In this document: positions 1-7,490 of the stretch, one piece after another
Layout: the number at the start of each line of letters is the position of its first letter
How positions within the stretch are numbered: the stretch's first letter is position 1
Assembly: GCA_003157595.1 (NCBI GenBank)
Contig: PMKB01000069.1
Location: 1-12,991, forward strand
From: Solirubrobacterales bacterium
Lineage (GTDB): Bacteria > Actinomycetota > Thermoleophilia > Solirubrobacterales > Solirubrobacteraceae
DNA length: 12,991 bases
Direction: 5' to 3'
Program-made: the position numbers and the translations under genes
Notes under the pieces: generated by a model
Told to the model about the DNA's origin: nothing
Databases searched by the model: none
What the model saw: only the letters and a program-made list of their open reading frames with translations

Positions 1-2
1 CA

Positions 3-1103
3 ACGCGAGCTGGGTGGCGGCGACCGTCGACCGTCCGGGCGGCGACGCCGCCGGCGGCGGCGGGGGGGAGCGCGTCCCCGAGCGCTGCCGTCCCGCTCAC
101 GGCCCGGGCGGCCGCGACCGCCGAGCCGGTCGGCCCCGCCCAGGCGCTTGGCGCCGAGGCGGCGGGATCAGGCGCCTCGCCCGACACCGCGGAGTCCGCG
201 ATCGCCGGGCCGTTGGAGCCTGACTCCGGGACGGTCGCGATGCTCGAGCCGGGGGCGGGGGGCGTCGCCCGATTCGCACCGCCGTCGGGAGCACCTTTCG
301 GTCCGCAGGACGATGTCGTGGCGCCGTTCGCGAGCGACGCCGCGGTCGAGATCTCCGCCGAGCGCGCCGTGCCCTCGGCGGTCGAGGTCTCCTCGCCACT
401 GGCGTCGCCGCTTGACGGCGACGTCAAGGACGAGCCGGCGGCCGCGGTCGGCGACGACGACGAGCCGCCTGCGCTCGCGCCGTCAACCCCTGCCGGCGCC
501 AGGACGCGGTTTCCGCCCGCCCCCGACGCGCGCGCCACACCCGTCGGCGTCACCGCACGAGCGGGCAGCGGCGCAGTGGGCCCCGTGGCGCTGCTCGGGG
601 CAGGAGCGCCGGCGGGCACCACGCAGCGACGTGAGCGCGACCGCCCGCCGCCCGATGACGGCGACGATGACGGCCGCCACGGCAGCGCCTCGGTCCTGCG
701 TCTGCTTGCCGCCGCGATCGTGATCGTTGTCGTGCTGATCTTCATCGCGACGAAGGTGTTCGCGCCGAGCAAGACCACCGGGCTGGCCCCGTCCAAGGTC
801 ACCGTCGCGGTGCTGAACGGCACCCACGTCGCCGGGCTCGCCGGCCAGGCGGCCGTCAAGCTGAGCGCCGGCGGCTTCGAGCGGGGTGGTGTCGCGAACG
901 CGCTTTCGCACGGACACCACATCACGCTCGTCGGCTACACGCCTGGCAACCTCGCCGCTGCGAAGCTGGTGGCAAAGGACCTCCTTCCGACCCTCACGCG
1001 CATCGGTCCCGTCGATCCGCGGACCGCGGCCGTCGCGGACGCGCTGGGCGCCACGCCACCGAACGTGATCGTCACCCTCGGCAGCGACTACCCACCGCAG
1101 TGA
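3..1103 (+). CDS. Membrane-anchored LytR_C domain protein (5' partial)
   Basis: The frame is open from the window edge, so the true start lies outside; at least 366 residues are seen. Residues about 1-230 are a low-complexity Ala/Pro/Gly/Asp-rich stretch with no recognisable fold. An acidic and arginine-rich patch comes just before a single hydrophobic helix at about 232-252 (LLAAAIVIVVVLIFIA). Residues about 265-366 match the LytR_C pattern: a KVTVAVLNGT strand, then a helix after GLAGQAA, and a later strand ending in VIVTLGSDY. LytR_C domains usually sit at the end of LCP proteins, which attach glycopolymers to the cell wall; here no LCP catalytic domain is visible. The likely topology is N-terminus inside and LytR_C outside. 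The stop overlaps the next gene (GTGA), so it is probably the first or an early gene of the polysaccharide operon. Upstream of a G7 run at 62-68 another frame looks more coding (see findings). A RodZ-like N-terminal HTH beyond the edge is possible but unseen. Confidence 0.75.
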   Translation, partial: TRAGWRRPSTVRAATPPAAAGGSASPSAAVPLTARAAATAEPVGPAQALGAEAAGSGASPDTAESAIAGPLEPDSGTVAMLEPGAGGVARFAPPSGAPFGPQDDVVAPFASDAAVEISAERAVPSAVEVSSPLASPLDGDVKDEPAAAVGDDDEPPALAPSTPAGARTRFPPAPDARATPVGVTARAGSGAVGPVALLGAGAPAGTTQRRERDRPPPDDGDDDGRHGSASVLRLLAAAIVIVVVLIFIATKVFAPSKTTGLAPSKVTVAVLNGTHVAGLAGQAAVKLSAGGFERGGVANALSHGHHITLVGYTPGNLAAAKLVAKDLLPTLTRIGPVDPRTAAVADALGATPPNVIVTLGSDYPPQ

Positions 1104-1567
1104 TCTGCGGGCCGGCGGGTGCGCGGCCGCGCGCGGCGCGCGCCGCGACGCTCGCCCGCGTTGCCCTGGCGCTGCTGGTGGCGGCCAGCGTCGGCGCCTT
1201 CTTCATCTCCCAGGGGCTCAAACGGGAGGCTCCGCTGATCGACCGGCCGACGAGCTACACCGACCGCTTCCAGCCTTCGGGCACCGGCCACCCGTTTGAT
1301 CGCGCCGCCCATTTCAAAGTCAGGACCACCATTGGGGACGTGCTCCACATCTCGGTGCTCACGCTCTCCGGCCGCCGGGTCGACGTCGTCGCGGCGGGCC
1401 TGCGCGTTCACGAGTACCGCAGCGTGCTGCTGCACTGGGGGGGCACGACGACAGCCGGCGCGCCGGCTGCGCCAGGGCTCTACGAACTTCAGATCCGCTT
1501 CGAGCGAGCGGGTCAGACACTGATCGTCCCGGGCTTTCGCCTGTTGTTGAAGGGTCCGTCCGGGTGA
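1100..1567 (+). CDS. Small membrane-anchored protein with FlgD-like Ig domain
   Basis: This encodes 155 residues. A basic N-terminus precedes one hydrophobic helix at about 17-37 (ALALLVAASVGAFF), read as a signal anchor, so the rest should face outside. Residues about 72-150 resemble the FlgD Ig-like fold: strands around VLHISVLTLSGRRV, then a conserved-looking L-x-W-G-G followed by PGLYELQIRF. In that family this is a beta-sandwich used in many secreted proteins, not only in flagella, and no flagellar genes are nearby. The GTG start overlaps the stop of the LytR_C gene by four bases (GTGA) and its own stop overlaps the next GTG in the same way, so translational coupling is likely. No Shine-Dalgarno is obvious at this start. 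Its exact role is unknown; context suggests envelope polysaccharide export or assembly. The domain call is by pattern only and should be treated as moderate. Confidence 0.75.
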   Translation: MICGPAGARPRAARAATLARVALALLVAASVGAFFISQGLKREAPLIDRPTSYTDRFQPSGTGHPFDRAAHFKVRTTIGDVLHISVLTLSGRRVDVVAAGLRVHEYRSVLLHWGGTTTAGAPAAPGLYELQIRFERAGQTLIVPGFRLLLKGPSG

Positions 1568-3096
1568 TCCTCGCCGCGAGCACACTCGGGCACTCGCTGT
1601 TGAAAGCGGGCCTGATCCTCGACGCCCTGTTCGCCGCCGAGGCGCTCTGCTCGATCGGCCGTACGCGGCGGATCGCCGTGGCCGGTGCGCTCGTGCTCTC
1701 GCCGCTGCTGCTCGCCGGAGCGCTGTGGAAGTCGACGCAGGTGCTCCATCTGCGCCACCACGCGCTGCTCGCTGCCGTCGCCATCGTCGTCGGACTGGTC
1801 ACGATCGCAACGCTGGCGAGGGTGTTGCGGTCGCGTCCGCGCCTGTTCGCGCTGTGCGCGGTGATCGCGCTGCCGTTCCGCTTCTCGCTGATCTCGGGCG
1901 GGACGGGCGGCGTGCTGCTCGTCCTCTATCTGGTGGTCGCGGCCGGAGCGCTGGCGCTCGTCGTCTGGGACGCGCCGGCGCGCGAACCGCCGGACGGGGT
2001 GGCGACACAGACGCCGCAGCCGGCTGCGAGGTCCGCCCAGCCCTCGGAGCCGCCGGCCGGGCTGCTTGCGCGCGCGCTGGCGGTGTTCGTCGTGCTGTAT
2101 GCGATCGGGACGCTCTACACGCCGGACCCGAGCAGGGCGGCTGAGGAGGTCTGCTTCTTCTATGTCCCCTTCGCGCTGCTGTTCGTGCTGTTGGCGCGAG
2201 TGCGCTGGGACCGGGCGTTGCTGCGGCGCTGCGCGCAGGCGGTCGTCGCCCTCGCGCTCGTGTTCGTCGCCGTTGCGGCCGTCGAGTACGCGAGCCGGCA
2301 CCTGCTGTTTCACCCCGGACTGAACTCCAACCAGCGCTTCTTCCGCGTCAACTCGCTCTTCTATGACCCCAACATCTACGGCCGCTTCCTGGCGCTCGCG
2401 ATGGTGCTGCTCGCCGCCGCGATGATGTGGGAGAGCAGCCGGCGAAGGGTCGCGCTCGCGGCCGCCGTGCTGGCGGTGCTGTGGCTCGGGCTGCTCGGCT
2501 CGGTCTCGCAGTCGAGCATCGTCGCGCTGCTCGCCGGCCTCGTCGTGATCGCGGCGGCGCGCTTCTCGCCGCGCGCGACGGCCGTCGGCGCGACAGTCGT
2601 GCTGGCGGTCGCGGTCGTGGTCGCACTCGCCGCCGCCGGGCGCCTGCATCTGAGCTTCAGCGACACCGCGTCGGCGAACAATGCGACGAGCGGGCGCGTG
2701 TCGCTGGTCAAACAGGGGGCGAAGCTGTTCGCCGATCGCCCGATTGCCGGCTTCGGCTCGGCGTCCTTCTCGTGCGAATACCTGCGCCACAGGACCCACA
2801 CGCGCTCCTACGTCTGCGGCGCGCCCGGCCCGGCCGGCGTCACCTCGGATTCCCACACGACGCCGGTGACGATCGCTGCCGAGCAGGGCGTGATCGGGCT
2901 GGTGGCCTACGTCGCGCTGCTGGCCGCCGCCGTGCTCACGCTGGCGCGCGGCGGGCTGCGCCGATCGCCGGTGCGCGTCGCGATTCTCGCGGCGTTCGTC
3001 GCGCTCGTCGTACACACCTGGGCATACGCCGACTTCGTCGAGGATCCGATCACCTGGGTACTGCTGGTGATCGGGGCGGGCGTGGCGCGCGAGTGA
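1564..3096 (+). CDS. O-antigen ligase / polysaccharide polymerase (Wzy_C family)
   Basis: This is a 510-residue polytopic membrane protein with about ten to twelve hydrophobic segments. Features of the O-antigen ligase/polymerase family are visible: RVNSLFYDPNIYGR at 261-274, SQSS at 315-318, and a large outward loop (about 360-440) with GRVSLVKQGAKLFADRPIAGFG and the closing SHTTPVTIAAEQGVIGL (430-446). That last motif is the usual SHN-L-x-E-G-x-x-GL signature before the final helices. The family joins or polymerises undecaprenyl-linked glycans on the outer face of the membrane; ligase and polymerase cannot be separated from sequence. A Pro/Ala-rich cytoplasmic linker lies at about 138-166. 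Two cysteines (404 and 418) fall in the outward loop and could form a disulfide. The GTG start has GAAGGG nine bases upstream (1549-1554) and overlaps the previous stop as GTGA. Confidence 0.88.
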   Translation: MILAASTLGHSLLKAGLILDALFAAEALCSIGRTRRIAVAGALVLSPLLLAGALWKSTQVLHLRHHALLAAVAIVVGLVTIATLARVLRSRPRLFALCAVIALPFRFSLISGGTGGVLLVLYLVVAAGALALVVWDAPAREPPDGVATQTPQPAARSAQPSEPPAGLLARALAVFVVLYAIGTLYTPDPSRAAEEVCFFYVPFALLFVLLARVRWDRALLRRCAQAVVALALVFVAVAAVEYASRHLLFHPGLNSNQRFFRVNSLFYDPNIYGRFLALAMVLLAAAMMWESSRRRVALAAAVLAVLWLGLLGSVSQSSIVALLAGLVVIAAARFSPRATAVGATVVLAVAVVVALAAAGRLHLSFSDTASANNATSGRVSLVKQGAKLFADRPIAGFGSASFSCEYLRHRTHTRSYVCGAPGPAGVTSDSHTTPVTIAAEQGVIGLVAYVALLAAAVLTLARGGLRRSPVRVAILAAFVALVVHTWAYADFVEDPITWVLLVIGAGVARE

Positions 3097-3097
3097 C

Positions 3098-4603
3098 GTG
3101 TTCGGCTATCTGACGCGCCTCGTCAAGGCGGGCGTTGCCTACCAGGCCGGCGACATCCTCGCCAAGGGCGTGGCCGTCTTCACGCTGCCGCTCTACACGC
3201 ACTACGTCGACGCCGCCGGGTACGGCTACGTCGAGACCCTGCTGACGGCCGTGATCGCCCTCTCGATCGTCCTGCGGCTCGGCGTGGGCGAGGCGTTCAT
3301 CCGCTTCTACTACGACGACACCGACATCGAGAGGCGCAACCTGATCGCCTCGGGCGCCGTCGCGTTCGTGTTCTTGACGACCACGATCGCCGCGCTCGCC
3401 GGCGTGATCTTCGCGGGAGCGCTCTCTCGCGCGCTGCTCGGCGTGCACAACGCGGTGTTGTTCGACCTCGCGATGCTGGGCGTCTGGTCTTTCACGAACC
3501 TGGAGATCGCCTCCGCGCTGTTGCGGGCCGACGAGCGCACCGGGACCTACCTGCGGGCGTCGCTCGCCAACGTCGTGATCACCGTCAGCCTGACGATCTA
3601 TCTCGTGGTCGGCCGCCACGACGGCGCGCGCGGCCTGCTCGCCGGCAACTACACGGCATCGACGCTGGTGCTGTTCGGGCTGTGGTTCGTCGAGCGACGG
3701 CGGCTGCTGGCACCGATTCGCGCGCGAACGGGAGCGTCTCTGGCGAGGGCGCGCGCGCGTGCGTCGCTGCCCGTGCGGTCGATGCTCGCCTTCGGGCTGC
3801 CGACCGTCCCGGCCGACGCAAGCGTCTACGCATTGCAGGTCGCGGACCGCTGGTATCTCCTGCGCGTGCAGACGCCCGCCGCCGCCGGGCTCTACGCCCT
3901 CGCGGCCAAGCTGGCAACGGTCGTCTTCGTCGCCGTTCGCGGCTTTCAGTACGCCTGGCCGCCGCTGGCCTACTCGGTGACCGACGACGACGTCGCCGCG
4001 CGGCTGTACGCGCTCGTGACCACCTACTACGTGCTCGTCAGCGGCATCGTCGTCGCCGGTGTGGCGCTGCTCGGACGCTGGGCGGTGCGGCTGCTGCTCT
4101 ACCACGACTACGGCGCGCACGACGCGCTGCCGTGGCTGGCGCTCGGCTGGGCGCTCTACGGCCTCTACCTCATCTTCGCCGTGATCTCCGGTCGCGCGCG
4201 GCGGACCCGGCGCAACCTGCCGGCGGCGCTCGTCGGTCTGGCCGTCAACGTCGGAGGCCTGTTCCTGCTCGTGCCAGCGCTCGGGATCTCGGGCGCCGGG
4301 ATCGCGCTGGTGATCGCCTACGCGGCGATGATCCTCGTGATCTACCAGCTCACCCGCAGCGTGTTCAGCGTCGGCTTCGAATGGGAGCGGCTTGCGCGCC
4401 TGCTGGCGGTACTGGCCGGCGTCTCGGTCGCCGGCGAGCTGCTGTTGCCGACCAGCGGCGCCGCCGGCTTTCTGCTGCGCGGCCTCGCTTGGTGCGCGAT
4501 CTTTCCGCTGCTGCGGATCGCCGGTTTCTTCAACGCCGCCGAGCTCGCACGCATCGCCACGCTTGCCGCCCGGATCGTCAGGCAGCGCCGCCGGCCGGCA
4601 TGA
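3098..4603 (+). CDS. Wzx-like polysaccharide flippase (MOP superfamily)
   Basis: This encodes 501 residues that are almost entirely hydrophobic helices, about twelve to fourteen, the usual size and make-up of oligosaccharide flippases of the MOP (MATE/MVF/PST) superfamily. The N-terminus has the typical opening: an amphipathic start, then AGVAYQAGDILAKGVAVFTLPLYTHY followed by a Gly-rich G-x-G-Y-V-E turn. A basic cytoplasmic loop occurs near residues 190-225. The role in this family is moving lipid-linked sugar units across the cytoplasmic membrane. Only one base separates the GTG start from the Wzy-like stop, so the two are surely co-transcribed, and a flippase next to a polymerase is the classic Wzx/Wzy arrangement. 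No Shine-Dalgarno is clear, so initiation probably relies on coupling. It appears to be the last gene of the operon, with a convergent gene 40 bases downstream. Confidence 0.88.
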   Translation: MFGYLTRLVKAGVAYQAGDILAKGVAVFTLPLYTHYVDAAGYGYVETLLTAVIALSIVLRLGVGEAFIRFYYDDTDIERRNLIASGAVAFVFLTTTIAALAGVIFAGALSRALLGVHNAVLFDLAMLGVWSFTNLEIASALLRADERTGTYLRASLANVVITVSLTIYLVVGRHDGARGLLAGNYTASTLVLFGLWFVERRRLLAPIRARTGASLARARARASLPVRSMLAFGLPTVPADASVYALQVADRWYLLRVQTPAAAGLYALAAKLATVVFVAVRGFQYAWPPLAYSVTDDDVAARLYALVTTYYVLVSGIVVAGVALLGRWAVRLLLYHDYGAHDALPWLALGWALYGLYLIFAVISGRARRTRRNLPAALVGLAVNVGGLFLLVPALGISGAGIALVIAYAAMILVIYQLTRSVFSVGFEWERLARLLAVLAGVSVAGELLLPTSGAAGFLLRGLAWCAIFPLLRIAGFFNAAELARIATLAARIVRQRRRPA

Positions 4604-4615
4604 ACGCGCCGCGCC

Positions 4616-4641
4616 GCGCGCACCCGCCGCCCACCGCGCGC
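4616..4641. terminator. Possible two-way hairpin between convergent genes
   Basis: GCGCGC at 4616-4621 can pair with GCGCGC at 4636-4641 around a 14-base C-rich loop, within the 40-base gap between the flippase and GT2 stops. There is no T-tract on either side. In such GC-rich DNA alternating GC arises easily by chance, so this is only a candidate. Confidence 0.2.
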
Positions 4642-4643
4642 TG

Positions 4644-5582
4644 TCAGTCGCGAAGCCGCGACGCGTTGTAGCGCGCCGCGGCTTCGCTCAGTCCCTCGCC
4701 GCGCGCCGGGCGCAGTGCCGCGACGACGTGCGCGCGGTAGCGCTGCGGGTCATGGCCCGGGAGCACAAGCGCCGCGAGTGAGAGCAGGCCGTAGTTCCAG
4801 GCCACCAGCCAACGCACCGCCGCCGCGGCGGCGCGGCCGTGGTGCTTGCGCATGTAGCGGTCGCGCCCGCGCGAGTGTTCGACGATCCGCCGGGCCGCCT
4901 GCGCGCCGGTCGCGAGCTGCTCGCGGTGGATCGCCACGGCATCAGGCACATACAGCGTGTGCCAACCCGCGTCGGCCAGGCGCTTCTGGAAGTCGACCTC
5001 GTCGCTGTAGACGAAGAAATCGCCGTCCATCCAACCGACCTCCTGCGCGGCCTCTCGCCGCACCGCCAGCGCCGCCGACTGGCCCCAGTCCACGCGGCGC
5101 ACGGTCGTGCCCGTGCTCTGCACGTTGACCGCCCGCGCGAGCAGGGCGGCGCCGGCAATGGCGGTGGCGACGCTCGGAAAGCGCCACGCGGAGGCCTGGG
5201 GCGCACCGTCGGGCCGCCGCAGCGCCGCCACGGCGCAGGCCGCGCGCGCGTCGCCCTCGAGCGCGCGATACAGCGCCGCGGCTGCGCCTGGCAGCAGCTC
5301 GGAGTCCTCGTTCAACAGCAGGCAGTAGCGCCCGCGCGCCCGCGCCATCAGCTCGCTGTCGTTGAGGGCCTTGCCGCGGCGCTCCGGCAGTTCGATCAGC
5401 TCGCTGTCCTCGCCCCGCGCGCGGACCGCCGCCGCCGAGCCGTCGTCGGAGGCGTTGTCGAGCACCAGCACCTCGCTGCTCGCCTGCAGGCCCGCGCGCG
5501 CCGCGCTGACCGCGTCGAGGCAGCGCATCAGCAATTCGCGCCCGTTCGTGTTCACCACGCAGAAGGAGATCTCGACGCCCAC
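4644..5582 (-). CDS. GT2 family glycosyltransferase, rhamnosyltransferase (WbbL)-like
   Basis: This encodes 312 residues with a GT-A fold. The N-terminus ISFCVVNTNG starts the first strand, and VLVLDNASDDGS (38-49) is the classic nucleotide-sugar segment. NEDSEL at 91-96 stands in for the DxD metal site, and YSDEVDFQKRL around 191-201 carries the acidic catalytic region. RYMRKHHG (241-248) is a hallmark of rhamnosyltransferase-like GT2 enzymes, and a single hydrophobic helix at about 257-275 probably holds the enzyme to the inner face of the membrane. It would add a sugar, perhaps a deoxyhexose, to a lipid-linked glycan; donor and acceptor are not readable. The GTG start lies 19 bases from the divergent GT4 start. 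Convergence with the flippase operon and its content suggest it serves the same glycan. No Shine-Dalgarno is seen before the GTG; a GACAAT hexamer six bases upstream may give a leaderless mRNA. Confidence 0.87.
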   Translation of the reverse strand: MGVEISFCVVNTNGRELLMRCLDAVSAARAGLQASSEVLVLDNASDDGSAAAVRARGEDSELIELPERRGKALNDSELMARARGRYCLLLNEDSELLPGAAAALYRALEGDARAACAVAALRRPDGAPQASAWRFPSVATAIAGAALLARAVNVQSTGTTVRRVDWGQSAALAVRREAAQEVGWMDGDFFVYSDEVDFQKRLADAGWHTLYVPDAVAIHREQLATGAQAARRIVEHSRGRDRYMRKHHGRAAAAAVRWLVAWNYGLLSLAALVLPGHDPQRYRAHVVAALRPARGEGLSEAAARYNASRLRD

Positions 5583-5587
5583 CCGCG

Positions 5588-5593
5588 TATTGT
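5588..5593 (+). promoter_or_regulatory. Candidate -10 element for leaderless GT4 mRNA
   Basis: TATTGT fits the actinobacterial TANNNT -10 and stands eight bases before the GTG at 5602, so transcription would start at or next to the start codon. No convincing -35 is seen; upstream DNA is the GT2 coding region. Confidence 0.4.
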
Positions 5594-5594
5594 C
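5589..5594 (-). promoter_or_regulatory. Candidate -10 element for GT2 gene, overlapping the GT4 one
   Basis: On the minus strand this reads GACAAT, six bases before the GTG start at 5582. It keeps the A at position 2 and the final T of the -10 but lacks the first T, so it is weaker than the plus-strand hexamer that it overlaps. Confidence 0.25.
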
Positions 5595-5601
5595 GGTCCC
5601 C

Positions 5602-6699
5602 GTGAAGGTTCACGTCGTCGACCCGTCGGCATACACGCCGCCCTACGACCACGCGCTGTGTGCCGCGCTCGCCCGCGACGGGGTTGATGTGGCGCTGTTC
5701 ACGAGCCGTTTCGCCTACGGCGCGGCGCCCACGCCAGACGGCTACGCGCGACACGAGCTGTTCTACCGGGCGGCCCGCGGCGCTCCCGCGTCGCGGCGCC
5801 GGCGCGCGCTCAAGCTCGCCGAGCACGTTCCCGACATGCTCCGCTACCGCGCCGCGGCGCAGGCCGCCGACCTCGTCCACTTCCAGTGGCTCGCGGTGCC
5901 GCAGATCGACGGGCGGCTGCTGCCGCACGGGCGCCCGCTGGTGCTGACCGCCCACGAAGTGCTCGCGCGCGAGCCGTCGCCGGCGGAGCGCTCCGCGCAG
6001 CGGCGCCTGTACCGGCGCATGGACGCCGTGATCGTCCACTCCGAGCACGGCCGCGCGCGCTTGGTCGGCGAGCTCGGCCTGCCTGACGCGCTGGTCCACA
6101 CGATCCCGCATGGCGCCTTCGAGCATCTCGCGCGCCAGCCGTCGGGACCGCTGCCGGCCGGCCTGCCGGCTACCGACGCGCCGGTCGTGTTGTGCTTCGG
6201 CCTGATCCGGCCTTACAAGGGCATCGATGTGCTGATCGAGGCCTGGGGCGGTGGAATCGCGGACGCCGAGCTGTGGATCGTCGGGCGGCCGCGCTTCGAG
6301 ATCGGCTCGCTGCGCTCAGCTGCGGGCGCCGGCGTGCGCTGGGTCACCCGCTTTGTGGACGAGCAGGAACTGGCCGCCTGCTTCCGGCGCGCCGATGTCG
6401 TGGTCCTGCCGTATCGCGAGATCGAGCAGTCGGGCGTGCTCGCGACCGCGCTCGCGTTCGGATCGCCGCTGGTGCTCAGCGACGTCGGCGGCTTCGCCGA
6501 GGTCGCACGGGCCGGCGCCGCACGACTCGTGCCGCCGGGCGATCCCGCTGCTCTGCGCGCGGCGCTGGCGGAGTTGATCGGCGACCCCGGCGCACGCGGC
6601 CGCCTTGGGGCCGCCGCCCGCGCGCTTGCCGCGGACGAGTGGTCCTGGCAACGAACGGCGGAGCGCACGAAGGCGCTCTACAGCTCGCTGCTCAGCTGA
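5602..6699 (+). CDS. GT4 family glycosyltransferase
   Basis: This encodes 365 residues with a GT-B fold. The N-terminal acceptor domain opens with KVHVVDPSAYTPPYDHALC, followed by VHFQWL (92-97) and LVLTAHEVL (113-121). The C-terminal donor domain has FGLIRPYKGIDVLIEA (199-214), ELWIVGRP, and VVLPYREIEQSGVLATALAFGSPLV. The usual E-x7-E donor motif is altered: the first acidic part (E273/E275) is kept, while the second glutamate is replaced in the QSGVLATALA variant seen in some GT4 enzymes. It transfers a sugar from a nucleotide donor, probably onto the same lipid-linked glycan as the neighbouring GT2. The frame stays open far upstream, but GTG at 5602 is chosen because the conserved first strand begins there and a TATTGT lies eight bases before it; TTG at 5590 is an alternative. 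The 3' end overlaps the DsbA-like gene by eight bases, tail to tail. Confidence 0.88.
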   Translation: MKVHVVDPSAYTPPYDHALCAALARDGVDVALFTSRFAYGAAPTPDGYARHELFYRAARGAPASRRRRALKLAEHVPDMLRYRAAAQAADLVHFQWLAVPQIDGRLLPHGRPLVLTAHEVLAREPSPAERSAQRRLYRRMDAVIVHSEHGRARLVGELGLPDALVHTIPHGAFEHLARQPSGPLPAGLPATDAPVVLCFGLIRPYKGIDVLIEAWGGGIADAELWIVGRPRFEIGSLRSAAGAGVRWVTRFVDEQELAACFRRADVVVLPYREIEQSGVLATALAFGSPLVLSDVGGFAEVARAGAARLVPPGDPAALRAALAELIGDPGARGRLGAAARALAADEWSWQRTAERTKALYSSLLS

Positions 6700-7483
6700 C
6701 CTGCTTGATCTCCGCCTCGATCTGGGCGTAGGTGTCGACGCCGACGATCGGCGTCGCCGAACCCTTCGGGCCCGTGATCGTGAGCGAGGGCGTCTCGTTG
6801 AAGCCGAGCGCGCTGGCGGCCTTTGAGTCGGCGGTCACGGCGTTGGCGAGCGTCTGGCTGTTGCGCGCAGCCTGCCATGCGGGGAGATTCAGCCCGGGGA
6901 CCTGCTGCGCGAGACCCTGCATGTAGCTGTCGGTCACGTATGGGTCGGTCTCGGAGCCCTGCTCGTTGTACCAGAGCAGCAGGTAGTCCCACTCGCGGCT
7001 CTGCTGCCCGGCGGCGCGCGCGGCGACCTGCGAGGCGACGTACTCGCCGGGGTTGGCCGTCGAGCTGGCGGTCTCGAGACCGCGGTAGACGAGCTTCACC
7101 GTTCCGGCGCGAACATCGGCGGCGATCAGTTGCTGCTCGGAGGTGAGCGCAAACTGCCCGCAGACCGGGCAGACAAGATCCCCGAATTCGGTCACCGTGA
7201 CGGGAGCCTTCGAGTTTCCGAGCGTGTCTCCGCTCTGCGGAATCCCCTTCAGCACCGCCGCCACCGCCGCCTTCGCCGCCGTGGGGTTGGTGCTCTTCGC
7301 GGCGCCACCGCCACCGCCACCGCCGACGGCGACGACGACGACGACGATCGCGGCGGCTGCGACCGCCACCAGGCCGGCGAGCCAGATCAGGCGCATCCGT
7401 CGCGCCTGGGCAGCGTTTATCTCGCGGTGTGCCGCTTCGCGCGCGGCGCGCGCTGCGGCCTTCTGCTCTGCACGGCTCGCCAT
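6692..7483 (-). CDS. Membrane-anchored DsbA-family thiol-disulfide oxidoreductase
   Basis: This encodes 263 residues. A charged Ala/Arg/Lys-rich N-terminal tail (1-30) is followed by one membrane helix at about 31-53 and a run of seven glycines. The thioredoxin-fold domain comes next (about 80-263). The active site is CPVC at 105-108 in VTEFGDLVCPVCGQF, and the cis-proline loop is TPSL with Pro232. This matches the Thioredoxin_4/DsbA-like group of actinobacteria, which oxidises thiols in exported proteins. The next minus-strand gene upstream is a VKOR, its natural re-oxidising partner, 53 bases away. The frame stays open far upstream through the VKOR gene, but ATG at 7483 is chosen because the protein begins naturally there (MASRAEQKAAAR) and TACACT sits seven bases upstream. 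The stop lies inside the GT4 gene end. Confidence 0.9.
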   Translation of the reverse strand: MASRAEQKAAARAAREAAHREINAAQARRMRLIWLAGLVAVAAAAIVVVVVAVGGGGGGGAAKSTNPTAAKAAVAAVLKGIPQSGDTLGNSKAPVTVTEFGDLVCPVCGQFALTSEQQLIAADVRAGTVKLVYRGLETASSTANPGEYVASQVAARAAGQQSREWDYLLLWYNEQGSETDPYVTDSYMQGLAQQVPGLNLPAWQAARNSQTLANAVTADSKAASALGFNETPSLTITGPKGSATPIVGVDTYAQIEAEIKQVS

Positions 7484-7490
7484 CGCGGGC

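Noticed and set aside
1513..3015. A 500-codon open frame on the minus strand opposite the Wzy-like gene
   Set aside because: It is rich in Arg, His, Gln and Asp with no hydrophobic core or motif, the usual mirror of a GC-rich membrane gene. The plus strand has clear family motifs and coupled start and stop codons.
3050..4120. A 356-codon minus-strand open frame opposite the flippase
   Set aside because: Low-complexity Arg/Asp/Gln/Val-rich composition with no fold signal; mirror of the flippase gene.
5362..5601. An N-terminal extension of the GT4 gene from 5362
   Set aside because: It lies antisense to the GT2 gene and has no conserved features; the GT4 fold begins at about 5602.
4942..6126. 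A 394-codon minus-strand frame across the GT2 and GT4 genes
   Set aside because: It spans two genes with clear motifs in other frames and has shadow-like Arg/Gly/Ala composition.
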